The notes under the pieces are model-generated. The model was not told the DNA's origin. It ran no database searches and saw only the letters and a list, made by a program, of their open reading frames with translations. From NCBI GenBank assembly GCA_023014335.1, contig JAECYW010000004.1, positions 248,001-312,000 of the forward strand: 64,000 nucleotides of DNA, given 5' to 3'. The first letter of the stretch is position 1; every line of letters starts with the position of its first letter. Of the stretch, positions 1 through 11,879 are shown one piece after another. The stretch is from Galerina marginata. Its lineage: Eukaryota; Basidiomycota; Agaricomycetes; Agaricales; Galerinaceae. A program made the position numbers and the translations under genes.

Positions 1-2082
1 CAGATAGCCTTCTTTGATTCCCGTTAGGTATGCGAGATAATGACTTCTCATGTACTCTTGCTGATTGGGTGGAAGCATGGCGAACCAGATTTGAATGGTA
101 CTTCCTTCTTTAAGGTTGAGCCATAACCAGTAACCTAGGGCTTCCGGTATGTACCCTCCTAGAGCTGCTAATTGCTGAACTTTCCAGAAATACTCAATTG
201 CTGTTTCGTGGTTCCCGTCCCAGGAGGGCAAATGCTCTTGTTTTAACTCTGCTTTGATTGTAGGGATGAAATTTCCGTACGCCGGAGGAACTTGAGGGGG
301 GTTTGGTATCATAAATCCTCCTCCCCCAGGTCCTGGTCCTCCGCCTCCACCTCCTCCGCCACCTGGGCCTCCACCCCCACCTCCTCCGCCACCCCCGTAT
401 GGCGGTTGTGGTGGTGGTAACGGTTGTGATGGTAGTGGATTTGGATTTGGTGTTCCCGAAGGACCTCCAGGATTTCCTCCTCCGCCTCCTCCCCCACCGC
501 CTCCTCCCCCGTTTCCTCCACCTCCGTTAGGATTGTTAGGAGGTGGATTAGGTGGCGGCTGGCTTGGATTCGTCGGAGGATTCGGTGAGGTGTTTCCTTT
601 GTTATCTTTTCTATCCCCACTGAAAGTGTAGGTCGTATAAGAATTCGTACGCGGAGGTTGCGATGGCGTTTCAGCCGAAGGCAGTTGTCCATGAAAGAAC
701 GAATTGTCGTTGACTCGCCGGTTTCTCCAATTTTCGCGGTCGGATCCTCTTTCAGGCGCTGCTTGCTGCATCCAGTTCGAAGTTGCCGAGGCTGGCGGAT
801 TAAAGTATCTACTTGTCGGGTGAGGAGTCGAGGTAGCCGTAGTTAAGGGTTTGCTCGATTGAAATCCACTTAGACCTTGAGGAGAGGCTAAACCTATGAG
901 TACATTAGGTACAAAACCTTCATAACTGTCCCCTGATCCTGGATTCGGAGGAAATCCTTTGCTTGGACCTCCTTGACTCCCTTCGAAAAAGGCTTTTTGT
1001 GTTTTAAAAGGAGTTCCTACTCCCATTAACGGCTCTCCAGTCGGCATGGTGTCGTCGTCTCGAGCCATAGTTGTTTCGACAAACGAAACGTGCCTTTCTT
1101 TGTCGGGGGACGGCTCGTCATGGAGAGAGTCGTCTTTTGTCTCATATTGGGCTCGTCCTCGTTCGATGCTATCGTCGTTAAAGTCGATAGACTTTTTGCT
1201 CGCATCGTGTAGATTCTCTGGCGTTGAAGTATCGTCTGTACTCGCTTCCGACTCCAGGAGTTTGTCTATCCATGGTGGGGTCTTCATGACCTCATCCCAT
1301 GGCTTACCTTCGAGCAACCCTTGACGGCTTTGAGGTCCTATAGAAGAGAGGTGACGCGGGAATTTAGATTGCATTAAGCGTAGCTTAGAATCTATTCCCT
1401 CAGTGCTACGTAGTTCTTCATACAAAGTCGGCGCCGTTGAAGCTGGCGAGCTTGGGGCATTACCTTGGTTGTACTCTTCTACGTATTTCAAAGCGAACCT
1501 ATGAGCCGTTTCCATGCGTTTAGCCAACATAGACCAGGCGGCTTGTAGTTGGGCTGCGCTTTGACATCCTGTAAGTGTCGAATGTATTATCTCGTCGGGG
1601 TCTACCACGAAATAAGAAGTACGGTCCGGTATTAGACTCGACATCTTCTGCATGAACACGTCGATCTCCGTCGTTGTACGTTGAGCAAGCTCGAGTAGTT
1701 TTTCCGAGACGGCGTATCGATGATAAGAAACACTAGCGTCAGTTCCTTTATCCATAACATCGTCCGGTACGAGGCTGACCTTGGTTGCCAAGAAAGCTGC
1801 TCGGGACGCGGTTGATGAGGATAACCCATCTTCAGAGTACTCGAGGAAAAGTTTTTCGATTCGGTTGGGGTCCTTTCTCATTGTTCCTCCTTTCGTCGCT
1901 AACTTTGGAGAATTCGGGTCGGCTGGTGATTCTGAAACAACGGGCGTTTCGATTGGCGGAGCGAGAGGAGCTTCAGGTGAAGCAGGACGAGTCGGGTTTG
2001 GTGGAGTGAAAGCGGGCGGCGGCCAGCTAGCTACCGAAGATGTAGATTTAGGTGGAGGTGGCCCGCCGCGCTGAGTCGGCAT
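1..2082 (-). CDS. Gypsy-type retrotransposon gag-like protein, 3' end outside window
   Basis: One reading frame stays open on the minus strand from 2301 down to the window edge. The first ATG is at 2082, so about 694 residues are visible and the end is missing. The N-terminal part is Pro/Ser-rich and acidic. The middle (about positions 540-310) is a long Gly-rich/Pro-rich tract. After it, near the left edge, comes a stretch with LPSWDG, GYIPEALGYWLW and MRSHYLAYLTG, which I recognise as the capsid-like part of agaricomycete Ty3/Gypsy gag proteins. Gag would package element RNA in cytoplasmic particles. No zinc knuckle or pol is visible; these would lie to the left of the window. No stop or frameshift interrupts the visible part, so the copy may be young. 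The codons from 2301 to 2083 are also open, so the true start could be further upstream or non-ATG. Confidence 0.75.
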   Translation of the reverse strand, partial: MPTQRGGPPPPKSTSSVASWPPPAFTPPNPTRPASPEAPLAPPIETPVVSESPADPNSPKLATKGGTMRKDPNRIEKLFLEYSEDGLSSSTASRAAFLATKVSLVPDDVMDKGTDASVSYHRYAVSEKLLELAQRTTTEIDVFMQKMSSLIPDRTSYFVVDPDEIIHSTLTGCQSAAQLQAAWSMLAKRMETAHRFALKYVEEYNQGNAPSSPASTAPTLYEELRSTEGIDSKLRLMQSKFPRHLSSIGPQSRQGLLEGKPWDEVMKTPPWIDKLLESEASTDDTSTPENLHDASKKSIDFNDDSIERGRAQYETKDDSLHDEPSPDKERHVSFVETTMARDDDTMPTGEPLMGVGTPFKTQKAFFEGSQGGPSKGFPPNPGSGDSYEGFVPNVLIGLASPQGLSGFQSSKPLTTATSTPHPTSRYFNPPASATSNWMQQAAPERGSDRENWRNRRVNDNSFFHGQLPSAETPSQPPRTNSYTTYTFSGDRKDNKGNTSPNPPTNPSQPPPNPPPNNPNGGGGNGGGGGGGGGGGGNPGGPSGTPNPNPLPSQPLPPPQPPYGGGGGGGGGGPGGGGGGGGGPGPGGGGFMIPNPPQVPPAYGNFIPTIKAELKQEHLPSWDGNHETAIEYFWKVQQLAALGGYIPEALGYWLWLNLKEGSTIQIWFAMLPPNQQEYMRSHYLAYLTGIKEGYL

Positions 2083-2301
2083 TGGCGGTAATAGTCGTTC
2101 GCTTTCCGAGGTAGACGAAGACTCGAAGGCTGATTTGTTGAATCTGGTACCTCGCGATTGGTTTCGTCGTCGGAAGGCTAAGGGAAAGCGGTAAGGGTGA
2201 TCGGGCTCGATCAAGGATCCGATAGCTTCGATGGATTCCTCTTCCGCCCTTCCCAGTAGTGGTAGTTCCGTGGGCTCCAGATCAAGGTTCAAATCGATTG
2301 A

Positions 2302-2844
2302 TCAGTCGGGTTATTGATGGCAAGTTCGTAAGCTCGAGAGATCGAGGAGATTTGTTCAAATATGAGTAGCCGGTCTGGTTGTGAGAGGCTCCCACAGTGT
2401 CCACCTTTGTCAGGGATGGTTCGGGGACGTCTCACGAGGCAGCCAGACGGACTGAGGTGTGAAGACCCACAGTCGCACGTAGTCGGTCGAGAATCCTAGA
2501 TTCTGTTTACCAGAAGTTCGGAGATCTCCGCACTCAAGGTTATCCTCGAGTTGCGTCGACGAGGTACGACTCGGATCACCTCACTCTCAGTACTGAGGAA
2601 CGGTTGGTAGTACAACCGACTCACTCAAGTCACTAAAAGATGAAGGTAATTGTAAAGAGTAAGTAATCCTCGAGGCATACATGAGGTATAATACATGAAG
2701 CTGACTAATCAGAATCTTCGGAGACTCTCCGTATCGAGTAAACAAAATAAACGAAGCTAGTGACTGGAAATTATCTACGTGAAGTGGAGTAATTGCCTAT
2801 CGATCTTCGAAGCTAAATCCACGAGCTGAAATATAATACATACG
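2302..2844 (-). other. Presumed 5' leader/LTR side of the Gypsy element
   Basis: This is non-coding sequence between the gag frame and the F-box gene. On the minus strand it is the 5' side of the retroelement, where an LTR and primer-binding site are expected. I could not fix LTR ends or a tRNA-complementary site because the partner LTR lies outside the window. Confidence 0.3.
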
Positions 2845-3900
2845 TTACAGATTCGATAACGGTCGCATCTTGAGATAATTTACCAAATACTGTAACACGA
2901 AAGTGAAGAAGGTGGCTATTTCTTCCGGTGTGAACCTAAAACCTTCTGTGCGACGGAAATCCACGTGAAGACCGCATCCGGGAGCAGGATTGATATGGCT
3001 GAGAACAGCAACAAAACTTTTGGGGTTGCCCTCGGATAACATCACGATTGATTCCAGTCGTGGGAGGACAACATTCGGAAGGCGATCGATGGGCGCTAGC
3101 AAGTCAAGATTGCATTGGTCCAACCCATAAATGACCTGCAAAGATGGCATATGGGAGAAAGCGTCAAGAAGTTGGTTGGGAGACATCATACGCTCCGTCC
3201 TGTGTTGTGGCCGGGAAAAATACCACGCGAAAGACGAAGCGTGCAATATGCGCACGTTAGGTAGCCATAGCGCCTGTGGGTCGAAAGCAATATGGGACAG
3301 TTCGCACTCCCTCAAGGACGGGGCGTCATTGGCGAAAAGGCGGAAAGTGGAGTTGGGTTTCGAGAGACTGACGCAAAATACTTCCAGGTTTGGTGCTGGT
3401 TGTTGAAGCAATTCTTCGAAAGCGAGTTCTTTGCTGAGGTCCAGCCGTATGGAACCCAATCTGAGACTCTTGATTCTTCCCCAGTTATGCCTGAAAAGGT
3501 CTTCAAGAATAACGGTCCCCGCCGTGCGTGTCGCGCCATGAAGCGGTACTAGATATTTAATGAAGGCTGTGATGTAGAGTGGTGCTTGGCCCGTTCTGCG
3601 TATTACCTCCTTCGTCCAGTCAGTGTGCGCAAACGCCAATGTTGTGATATCTATTGCCCGACCCCACAACGACGATGAGGATAAGACAGTCTCTCTCCAA
3701 AAAGTACAGACTTGGGAGGTGCGTCGAAGGGTTGTGATATCATCTCCGTGTTCAATAACGTTGAGGGAGAAGACTCTCCACAGTACATCCCGGTTGAGGG
3801 TGCCAAACCTGGCCTTTGGGGTCGCCGAGACTTCTACTCGATTTGAGTTTCCATCAGCTATGGCGTGAGAAGGACGGGTTTGCGATCTTTCTGCAGACAT
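2845..3900 (-). CDS. F-box protein, single exon
   Basis: An intact 351-residue frame starts at the ATG at 3900. Residues about 30-75 fit an agaricomycete F-box: LNRDVLWRVFSLNV, then LRRTSQVCTFWRETVL and SSSLWGRAIDI, a hydrophobic helix pair ending in the usual SxLW motif. The remainder has the leucine-rich, irregular character of substrate-recognition regions in this very large fungal family (for example LPNVVLPRLESIVML). F-box proteins bridge Skp1 of an SCF ubiquitin ligase to a substrate; the substrate here is unknown. No intron is needed. The gene stands alone next to a retroelement, as expected for a fast birth-and-death family. The F-box assignment is by motif and fairly firm; anything beyond that is inference. 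Confidence 0.75.
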   Translation of the reverse strand: MSAERSQTRPSHAIADGNSNRVEVSATPKARFGTLNRDVLWRVFSLNVIEHGDDITTLRRTSQVCTFWRETVLSSSSLWGRAIDITTLAFAHTDWTKEVIRRTGQAPLYITAFIKYLVPLHGATRTAGTVILEDLFRHNWGRIKSLRLGSIRLDLSKELAFEELLQQPAPNLEVFCVSLSKPNSTFRLFANDAPSLRECELSHIAFDPQALWLPNVRILHASSFAWYFSRPQHRTERMMSPNQLLDAFSHMPSLQVIYGLDQCNLDLLAPIDRLPNVVLPRLESIVMLSEGNPKSFVAVLSHINPAPGCGLHVDFRRTEGFRFTPEEIATFFTFVLQYLVNYLKMRPLSNL

Positions 3901-6900
3901 GGTGTAGGACCTCGAGTAGTTAAGACTTTGAAGTGTCGCGATGGAGTGGGATATTTACTCAGTTTTCGTATAAGCTCTGTTGGTGCGTTGAATGACGACC
4001 GCCAAAAAAAAAAAAGGCACTCGGATCATCCCACGCACCGGTGGCCAGTGATAGCAGGCGCTCGGACCCCCTGGCCGAATTACAGTTTTACCCAAGTTCG
4101 AGTATTATGTATATGGGTACCTTATCCCGCATCCGTGTGTTTACCAATGGGCAAAAATGATAGGCAAGTCTTTGTAGCGTAGTGAAACAATGTGGAGCAA
4201 CCTCGACTGTTTTTCAGAGCATCGTTATTTAAACTCTAGATGTGATCCGCTCCATAGCACGACCCTAATAATCAATGAATATAAAGGTATCTAAAAATCT
4301 TTTAAGCAGCTGGAAGCCGGACTCTATTTCTAATTAGAAGGAATATCGTCGCTCTGCCGCTTATCAGCATGGCTTTGCTTATTTATTTAATCCCCCAAGT
4401 ACAAGGCACCTACTTAGTGATGGCACGTCCGAGATTTCAATGTATGTAGTGAAGTTTAGGAAATTACGTAGGGAATTTATAGTCTCCTTCCGAGTCGAAG
4501 GTTGCATGGTTAGAGGAGGTGGGTTTTTGATAGATATGAAGTGGCGTGTTGGTGGGGAGTAAGGCAGATCAAAAACCCAACGATGATTGGTCTGATGGAG
4601 ATTTGGAGAGAATTTTAAAGGATGCATAACCGCTGTAGAGTTTATGTAGAGCTAGAAACCTCCACCAAAGCAGACAGTGTCGGACTTGTTTCAAAAGTAC
4701 GGGTATGGGAACAGCCTGAACCGGTGATTCAGACCCGACGAGACATCGACCAGTACATTTCTCTAGACGCACAAATATTTTTCAAGTTAGGACGATACTT
4801 CAAACAAATATTCGGGACTTACAATCAAAAATCCTCCATCCGAAGAGCAGGGAATATTGCATGCAGAATGAGACGGAGATTTGAAAGTCAATAATATAAG
4901 GACAACCTTCAAGATATGGATTCCCCACTGCGAAGAATATTCGATATCACAGAGGAATGGGTAGAGGTAAATGTTGGTCGCTATAACATTTCTGCTTCAA
5001 GAGGATGTTCGGCGTGCTTTTCGGCGTTGGTGAGAACACATTCGTGATCCGAGTCAAAGGTCGCCATCGCCCGAAGAATAGACATCCTGAATCTTCGTCG
5101 CAGTCTTCGGGCTGATTGACACGTTTCGTACCCAGAAAAACGTCAGAAGCAGATAAAGGTTCTGTAGCAGCGAGGTCTGATAAATGGCGAGCAGCGGAGG
5201 CGTAACTTAACACCGTCAATTTCCAGCCGTCTTCATTAACGACTTCTTGGGTGACGCACTGAGCGGCTCAGTGGTGAGAGAGGCGTAGAAAAACGTGGTG
5301 GGCGACGACGCATAGACCTTCGGTGGATAGAGGGTTGACCTGGGTGTTGAGTGCTCGACCGCGTGCGAGCTCGCGGGTCGACACCCGCCTCTGTGTCACG
5401 CACTCTCAGCAGGGCGGAAGGAATGAGTATGGCATTAGAATCATAGGAATGCAGTGGCGGGGGTGCGGTTACTGTAGTTTGTGAGGTGGATATGGTTGAC
5501 TGTCGTAAGTGGAGCAAAAGAAAAGGTATGAATGCCGCCCGAAGGATTGGAGGTAGAAGCGGCGGCGGAAGAGAGAGTTGGTGGGTAAGGTAGTCCCTGG
5601 ATTTGAGAGGTTGACATTCTTCGAAGATTTCAAGTCAGGATAGTCACTGGACGAGGAGGAGGCGGGGCAAGAGAACCGGGGCGTTGGGGCATTCCGTTTG
5701 ACGATCTGCACTCGTATTAGAGGTTTACGAGTCGAGTATACTCGTATCATAGGAGTCAGACAGGCGCCATTAAAGAATGGTACCGGTACCGGCTGGGGGA
5801 AGCTAATGACAACATATTTGTCGTAATGTCGGAAAAATCACGAAAAACCAATGTGGGCGTATATGAACCAATATGAAGGCATATGCCCATCAGCTAGAGG
5901 GGTAGGACACCAGTTTCGAAGATGTTTAATAAGTATGATCAGTTTACGGTCAACACAATTGGTGACGACCGGACTTACTATGCTTGATCAACCACATTGG
6001 TGCTGACCAGGGGATATCGAGCAGATTGTTCGCTCTATGAATAGTATTACTGTTTATCTTCTATCTGGCTGTTATTGCGGAAAGCATAGTGGCAAATATT
6101 TCGTTTTATTGACAATGTGGAAAGATAATAACATTTCAAGAGCAGGTAACTAAATTTAATGAACTAACAACTTGACGCCGCACAAGTTTTCGGACCACGA
6201 CAAGAGCTGACCTTAGAGACGCCTTACGAATGGTCTGGACAATTAAAATCAGCAACGTGAAGTGGATGGACTCAGGGGAAAAAATGGTCTACTCACCAGT
6301 CTCGGGTAGAGCCATTTACTAGTAGATGGTCGAAATAAGCTTCTGTAGGAACGGGCCAGCATCCATCAGCACCAGCTGACCAGCACGACAATAATGTTCA
6401 AGTTGAGCTCACCATTAAAACCGCCAGTTGCAACAGCGGCGACGGGACTTAGTGGGGTACTTTGAGTCGTAAATGTGGTCCTTTATATATTCTTTCGGTT
6501 GTGGGGCCGCCTCACTGAGTCACCTCATGCATGATATCACCTGCCAAGACTGTGGGGCCAGGTGGGGCTCTCTCCAAGTTGATTTCCCAGCTCGACGACG
6601 GCGCCTGATTGAATCCAGTCAGCCATGGCACGTAAATTAATCAGAAATTAGGGTGGTTGATGCCCGTTGATCCCAACATATTTGCCTTGTAGAGTGTAGC
6701 TGATAGTTATTACGGTCTCAGATGCGTTGACATAGACTCAGATGTGTTATAATAAGCGAACCTATGACCTTGCATCAGTTCAGTTAACGGTCTCAGGACC
6801 AATCAGCGATTCACCGTTTTTCCGACAAAGGTAATTTGCTTGAATGTTTCATGGGCCTCACAGCAGTGACGACAGATGGGAGACAGTATTATCGATACCC

Positions 6901-7700
6901 AGAATTGAGTCAGGGCTTGAGCAAAGTTTAGAGTCAACAGAAATGAGTCATAGCCGCGGCGCAGTCCAAGGCTGAGAACCGTCAGAGATGGTGAACGGAT
7001 AAGCACTCGAACCTGGAGGCGGTGCCGTTGACAAAAAGAGTACCAAGTGGAGGACAAGACTACGCTTTCCCTGCTTGGAAAAAGTCAAAGCGCCGACAAT
7101 TCGATATCCAACTGATTCGATGAACCTAGATAATAGATGTGTCGCGTTCTCAGTTCGCCGAACAGTATTGTTTTGCGATATTGGTCCTAGAGAAATGGCC
7201 TTGGACTCTACACGTTCTGTTTCCGTCTTTAAATAACATGAGCGCCAATGCAGTTATGATCACTTGAGACATTGAACGACCAGGCGTTAATATGAAACCT
7301 CAGTAGATGGTGGCGGGACGAAGATTTGGCAAACCACTGGCAATTTTTCGTGGCTGTGCACTGATGGCACTTGGTGGAGTGTTGAAGGTGGTTTCCCCCA
7401 CTTATGTACCGTCAATGTCATGGGATGTTTAGAATCTATTAGCGACAGCCGGAGAGTACGTGAATGTTAGGCAGAAAATATAATTTTATAAATGGCTTAT
7501 GAGTCGGAAAGAGCGCCGAATCAAGTCTCGATAGTCCAGTGGAAAAGAAGCGAGAAGGTGTCTGATGGATAAGCCGTCATCTCAACTGGATGTTCGCACT
7601 AAAAGAAAGTGATTGAGGTTGCTGGATAGGCAACGATATATAGGTGGTGGTTATACACGGTAAAATCGTGCCACGTCACTCCAAGTTTGGGAAGAACTAG
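3901..7700. other. Gene-free stretch, 3.8 kb
   Basis: Only short, compositionally random frames occur (for example minus 4947-5750 and 6803-7057). None shows a family motif or a plausible exon chain. I see no clear repeat ends. Confidence 0.5.
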
Positions 7701-7715
7701 AGATTGAACCAATGG

Positions 7716-8307
7716 TCAATGGTCCACATCAAATAGCTGGTCGTCGGTCCCTGGCTTCAGCCAGCCAGCGGTATCGGGCAGGCACACTGCAAGTTGAAAA
7801 TCGAGCGGCATCTCCAAAACTGAAGAGAAGCAGGCTTCGTGGGTGGTGATGCTGCAGTTACAGGGCGACGCGCCGAAGATCAAAGACCTGAAAGTATGAT
7901 TTAACGCTTGGTCTTCATAGGCGATGCTGAGAAATGCTGGAGGCTCACTTGGATGATATTCTGGTGTCGTAAATGCCGGGAGTTCCACTGTAGCATGACT
8001 GCTCCCTTCATCCCAGCGACGGACATACACCCCACTCGCCGACGCTGGCTGCCACCGTCACTTGCGCCGAACACCTCTCCTCGCCCCAAAAATCTCGCCA
8101 CGTCATCCTTCCCCGGTAAACTTCGACCGGCGAATTGGGGTCAAGCAGCTGGTTTTTGGGTTCCAGTTTTACCCAGTTCGTGTTATCGGGCAGGTGCACT
8201 GCAAGTTGAAAACCGACCGGCGTCTCTAAATTCGAAGAGAAGCAGGCTGCTTCTTCCCTTAGCAACGAAAACGTCGCCGTGTCCACCTCCCCCGCTGTAG
8301 CACACAT
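7716..8307 (-). pseudogene. Decayed gene with two tandem copies of one segment
   Basis: Two overlapping minus frames (8307-8008 and 8030-7716) each contain a version of one segment: CFSSNLETPVGFQLAVHLPD followed by NTNWVKL in the first, and CFSSVLEMPLDFQLAVCLPD followed by TAGWLKP in the second. The DNA copies at about 8149-8252 and 7736-7830 align over about 100 bp in direct orientation. The frames do not join cleanly, so this looks like a decayed two-repeat protein, or two short exons of a gene I cannot assemble. I do not recognise the family. A further fragment that looks coding on the minus strand lies near 9130-9240 (PFVFEIKLNTEALGGNV) and may belong to the same relic. Confidence 0.35.
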
Positions 8308-8309
8308 CC

Positions 8310-10340
8310 CGCCCTGTCATACGACCTCCTCTTTCTGAGGGCTGTCCAAATTCGATCCCGACGTGAGTTATCCATCAATCCAGATTGTCATACGACGCGT
8401 CTCTTTGGCTTTGGAGGAGTTGTAGACAAGGCCGGTACGGGGGTAATGGCACTGTTAACGCGCTTGTCCAGTTCAAGGAAAGCAAACTCGGATCATCGCA
8501 GACGATTTAGGTGAAATATGCGGGACAAATTCACGTTGAATGTCCTTTTGGCTTCAATTCCACTTTGCATATTCGCGGTACAGAGGCTGGCTGGAGCCAG
8601 AAAGATAAGCTGGCAGTCGGGCCGTGAGTTATCCTATCCTTGAGAGCGCCGAGTAAATTTCTGCTGGTTTGGTTCGACGTCGGTGTTGGAAGATAGGTCA
8701 ACTGCCACTGGGGGCTGCACATCTGCTGACAGTGTAGTCGAGGGGGTAATCCACTGCTTTTGATTCGAAAATCCTAGTCGGTGGTTTATGAATCTGACGA
8801 ATCCGATTCATCTTCGAGCATAGTTCCGGGGGGGGGGAAGAGACGATGTACCTGATGACTGAGATTTCATTCGTGTATATTCGACTGGGTCTTCCCGCTG
8901 AGATAGTGGTTGAGGTTGCTGAATAGGTCGCGGAGGAGGATGTGGGGCGGCCAATAGCGAGCTCTGGACCGAGTTCAGAATACAGGTACATTAGGCTTCA
9001 GACGAATGATGCCAGGTTCGTTGGTGACATCGGTGGTTAACCTCCGTTCAAGTCTGAAACTCCTTTGCCTGTTTCAAACTGGTCGGCGCTGTCGACTTCC
9101 TGGGCCACGACTTTAAATAATGAATATACAATTTGTTCGTTGAAAATCAGTCACGCTTACAAGGTGAAAACTTCAACGACACATTCCCGCCCAGAGCTTC
9201 AGTATTGAGCTTGATTTCGAACACGAAAGGGGCACCATACCATCGTCATATTTGGCGTCGTCAACCTGAACAAAAGCACTGAATTAGAAGGGATGATGAA
9301 TAACAAAAACGAAGTGTAAATACCGTCGAAACCTGCTGGGTCATAGGTAGAAAGGGCTCCTGCGCATGGCAGCCAGTCCTATCACTGTCGTCCACTACCG
9401 CTTCAAATTCTCGCTTCTTTGGTTGACGTCCATAGAGAAACGCGAATCAATGGTCGCCCTCTGACCTTCATGTCTTCTCAGGGGGTATGAATATGCCCTC
9501 GCCTTTGAACCTGGTAACGAACGCGGAGAACAAGGCAGACCGTCGTAGTAATGGAAAAGTTTTATGGCCAAGAGATAGTCCTGCTCAGGCTTTCAGCCAT
9601 GTTCATCGACTCGGAGGTTGGACCGATGTCTCCCGGTGGGCGTGTGCGGTAACGACCCGGCAGCAAGTTGAGCTGTACTGCGATAGTGCGATCAAAAACC
9701 ATACGAGAGAGGCAAAACTGTTGTATATGAGATGAGCAGAATGCTGCGCAGAAGTGGGTGCGGTGTCAGGGAGCTGGTCGTCCGTCGTCGTCGAACCTTT
9801 GCTGATGGTTCAAATCATGGTGACGAGATTTTTCGCAAAGCTTTTGATCAACAAGCCGGCCCGAATTCGCACTCGGCGGTTCGGTCCCCGTAAATTATGA
9901 TTGATCCCGAGCAGTTGTCCCCAGTCGCTGATCGCTGATTTGGCGCTCGACTCCCTGTGCCGAACCATTGCGTTTGCCCCTTACTGAACTCACCCCACCC
10001 CTCTGCAGATCATCAACATCTGGTCACTGCGTTCATACCTCCTTGCAACTTCCTTGAGTTCTACCGGACCAGATTTTACCTGCAGGAACGCCTAGTAGCC
10101 TGTACATTCATCTGAAGTAGGATCCGCTTATATTCAGAGGCCAATCGCTATTACGCCAGGTAATATGGGGTCCGAAGCACCGAGCGCTGATAGTTTGCAC
10201 CTTCTTAACGCGACGGCTGGACAGGCTAAAGTAATGACAAACATTTATGAAAAAAATGAGCGAGCAAGATGGATGAGGGGGAATACCACCGGAGGATATC
10301 TAGCGGATCTAGTTCATAATTTAGTTATGGGGCCTTCATA
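8310..10340. other. Gene-poor stretch with fragments
   Basis: No intact gene is seen. It contains the isolated coding-like fragment near 9130-9240 (minus) and a segment at 9738-9900 that matches the region upstream of the P450 at 31015-31170. The plus frame at 10165-10455 has no family signal and overlaps the start of the inverted-duplication arm. Confidence 0.4.
9738..9900 (+). repeat. Copy 1 of a 160-bp dispersed repeat (other copy 31015-31170)
   Basis: The segment shares a spaced series of identical words with 31015-31170 in the same orientation: tgcggtgtcag, ctcgtcg/ctggtcg, cctttg, tttttcgcaaagctt and ggcccg, in the same order and nearly the same spacing. In the 31-kb copy the minus strand has an open frame through this part (AGRSLLTESFAKKLI); in this copy the frame is broken. 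It is a relic of the same unknown coding segment or a dispersed element. Confidence 0.6.
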
Positions 10341-11197
10341 CCTAAATGCGGGTGCTTCGGGATCCGCGTCTGCGCGGTGTCTAAAAATAGCTTCATGTAC
10401 AACATCGAGCGCCTCTGAATGTCGGAGACCTGAAGATCCTGGTCCGGTGCTATAGCTACCTGATTACTTCGTGTCATCAAGTTATTGTACTAATGTATAC
10501 AATGCGGACTGAAACGGGTACGCCCACGCCACGCTCTTCATTTTAGACTCCACTCGCGTTTCCTTCCAGCCCAGCCTTCTACGTCCGCAATACTGTATGA
10601 AACGCTCACTGCTGACTTTACAACACACTCCACGATAATATCATCGTCGCTATAGAGTACCTTATCGACCAGCTCCATTTTTGCGCTCATATTCGGTCAG
10701 GTTTCCCCGCACCCACTGGCCTGCATCGGCTGCGGCCTGCGAAACGACCAAGCAACTAGATGTCGTTTAGCACCTTTTCGCCTGGAAAGTTGGTTAACAG
10801 CACATGCAGGATAAGAAGTCAGTTCTGGCCGTCTTCTTTGTCTGTTGGATATGCTTGCCTCTTTGAACCAACACAATCCCAACGACGATGGCAGTTCTGA
10901 AGCTGGCATTTTCCTGTAAGGTATAACAATTATGTTCATCCATCTAGACATCAAAACAATACATTAGCATATCTCCATAAATTCCATTATGAGATCGTTT
11001 ATGTTGTCGAGAGCGTCTCATGTGTCGAATTTGCTCAATGAAGCGCTTCACCGCGACGCCCGTTGCCTTGTGGTAGTGTATCGACCCTGTAAAGATTGAA
11101 ACTTGCATGAAAATAGCACAGGAGAATTTGAGTGGTCCGAGTCGCCCTCATATGGGGCTATCCTTGCCAATAGTCGCTCGACGGGCTGTCAGAAAAG

Positions 11198-11204
11198 TAT
11201 AAAG
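11198..11204 (+). promoter_or_regulatory. TATA box of secreted-protein gene A
   Basis: TATAAAG lies 53 bp before the ATG at 11251. The paralogue in arm B has a TATA box at the same distance, which supports it as a true core-promoter element. Confidence 0.6.
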
Positions 11205-11250
11205 TGGGCCGTCTTTCCAGTCTAACAAATCAGTTACAAATTCCACCAAC

Positions 11251-11767
11251 ATGAAGTTCATAAACCTCACCGCTCTCGTCATCTGTGTCTATACTGGTCA
11301 AGCAACTGCAGTAGCCGTCGATGGATATGAAGCCCATGACCTCGCCGCCCGTAGCTTCAGCTTTCCTTTCCCGTCCATCACCATTCCGCACCTGCCTACA
11401 ACGAAGCCACCGCCACCGCCCCCACCATCGCCCCCGCATGTTACATTCAACGTGGCGCCACTGGGTGTTGGTAAGCACATTCCTTTGAACATACGACATA
11501 GGGCCTGACATCACTATCACAGCTTGTGGGCACGGAACCACCATTACCTGCTCGCCCGTTGCTGGTCAAGTCGTGTGCAAGAACAACTTCAACCCGAAGC
11601 AGGCGTCCATCATCGTCACCCATGCTCAAGGAAATTGCCATATCAGCTTGTACCCCGAGAACAACCAGCAGGGCGGTGTCATTCAGAGGTTGAACACCGA
11701 TACGACTGGAACCTGTATTTTCACCGCCGACGCCGAATACCAGAGCTATGGGATATACTGTGATTAA
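11251..11767 (+). CDS. Small secreted six-Cys protein with poly-Pro hinge, copy A
   Basis: There are two exons, 11251-11470 and 11523-11767 (52-bp GT-AG intron, phase 1), giving 154 residues. The N-terminus is a signal peptide (MKFINLTALVICVYTGQATA). A short variable pro-like part with FPFPSITIPHLP follows. Then comes a hinge TTKPPPPPPPSPP and a C-terminal domain with six cysteines (CGHGTTITC, VVCKNN, GNCHISLY, GTCIF, GIYCD). The even Cys count and export signal suggest a disulphide-stabilised extracellular protein. I do not recognise the family. The paralogue at 59171-59693 keeps length, intron site, all six cysteines and most of the C-terminal domain, while the part before the hinge differs. 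This pattern suggests purifying selection on the Cys domain. The gene lies 1.4 kb upstream of a membrane-protein gene that is duplicated with it. Confidence 0.85.
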
Positions 11768-11879
11768 GGAGGCGAGAAGGATGTTTTTTTCGATAATAAT
11801 TTATGGACTCGTTTACATACAGAGACATTTCGCGTGGATTGTAGTCGAGTACTTTATCGAAATCGTATAAGTCCAGAGA

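Noticed and set aside
309..692. 127-residue minus frame rich in Glu, His and Arg
   Set aside because: It is the shifted-frame shadow of the Gly/Pro-rich part of the gag frame, which is open in the next frame through the whole region.
2360..2410. TGTGGGAGCC-type word as LTR end plus primer site of the Gypsy element
   Set aside because: It does not fit the 3' end of a tRNA, and the second LTR is outside the window, so ends cannot be set.
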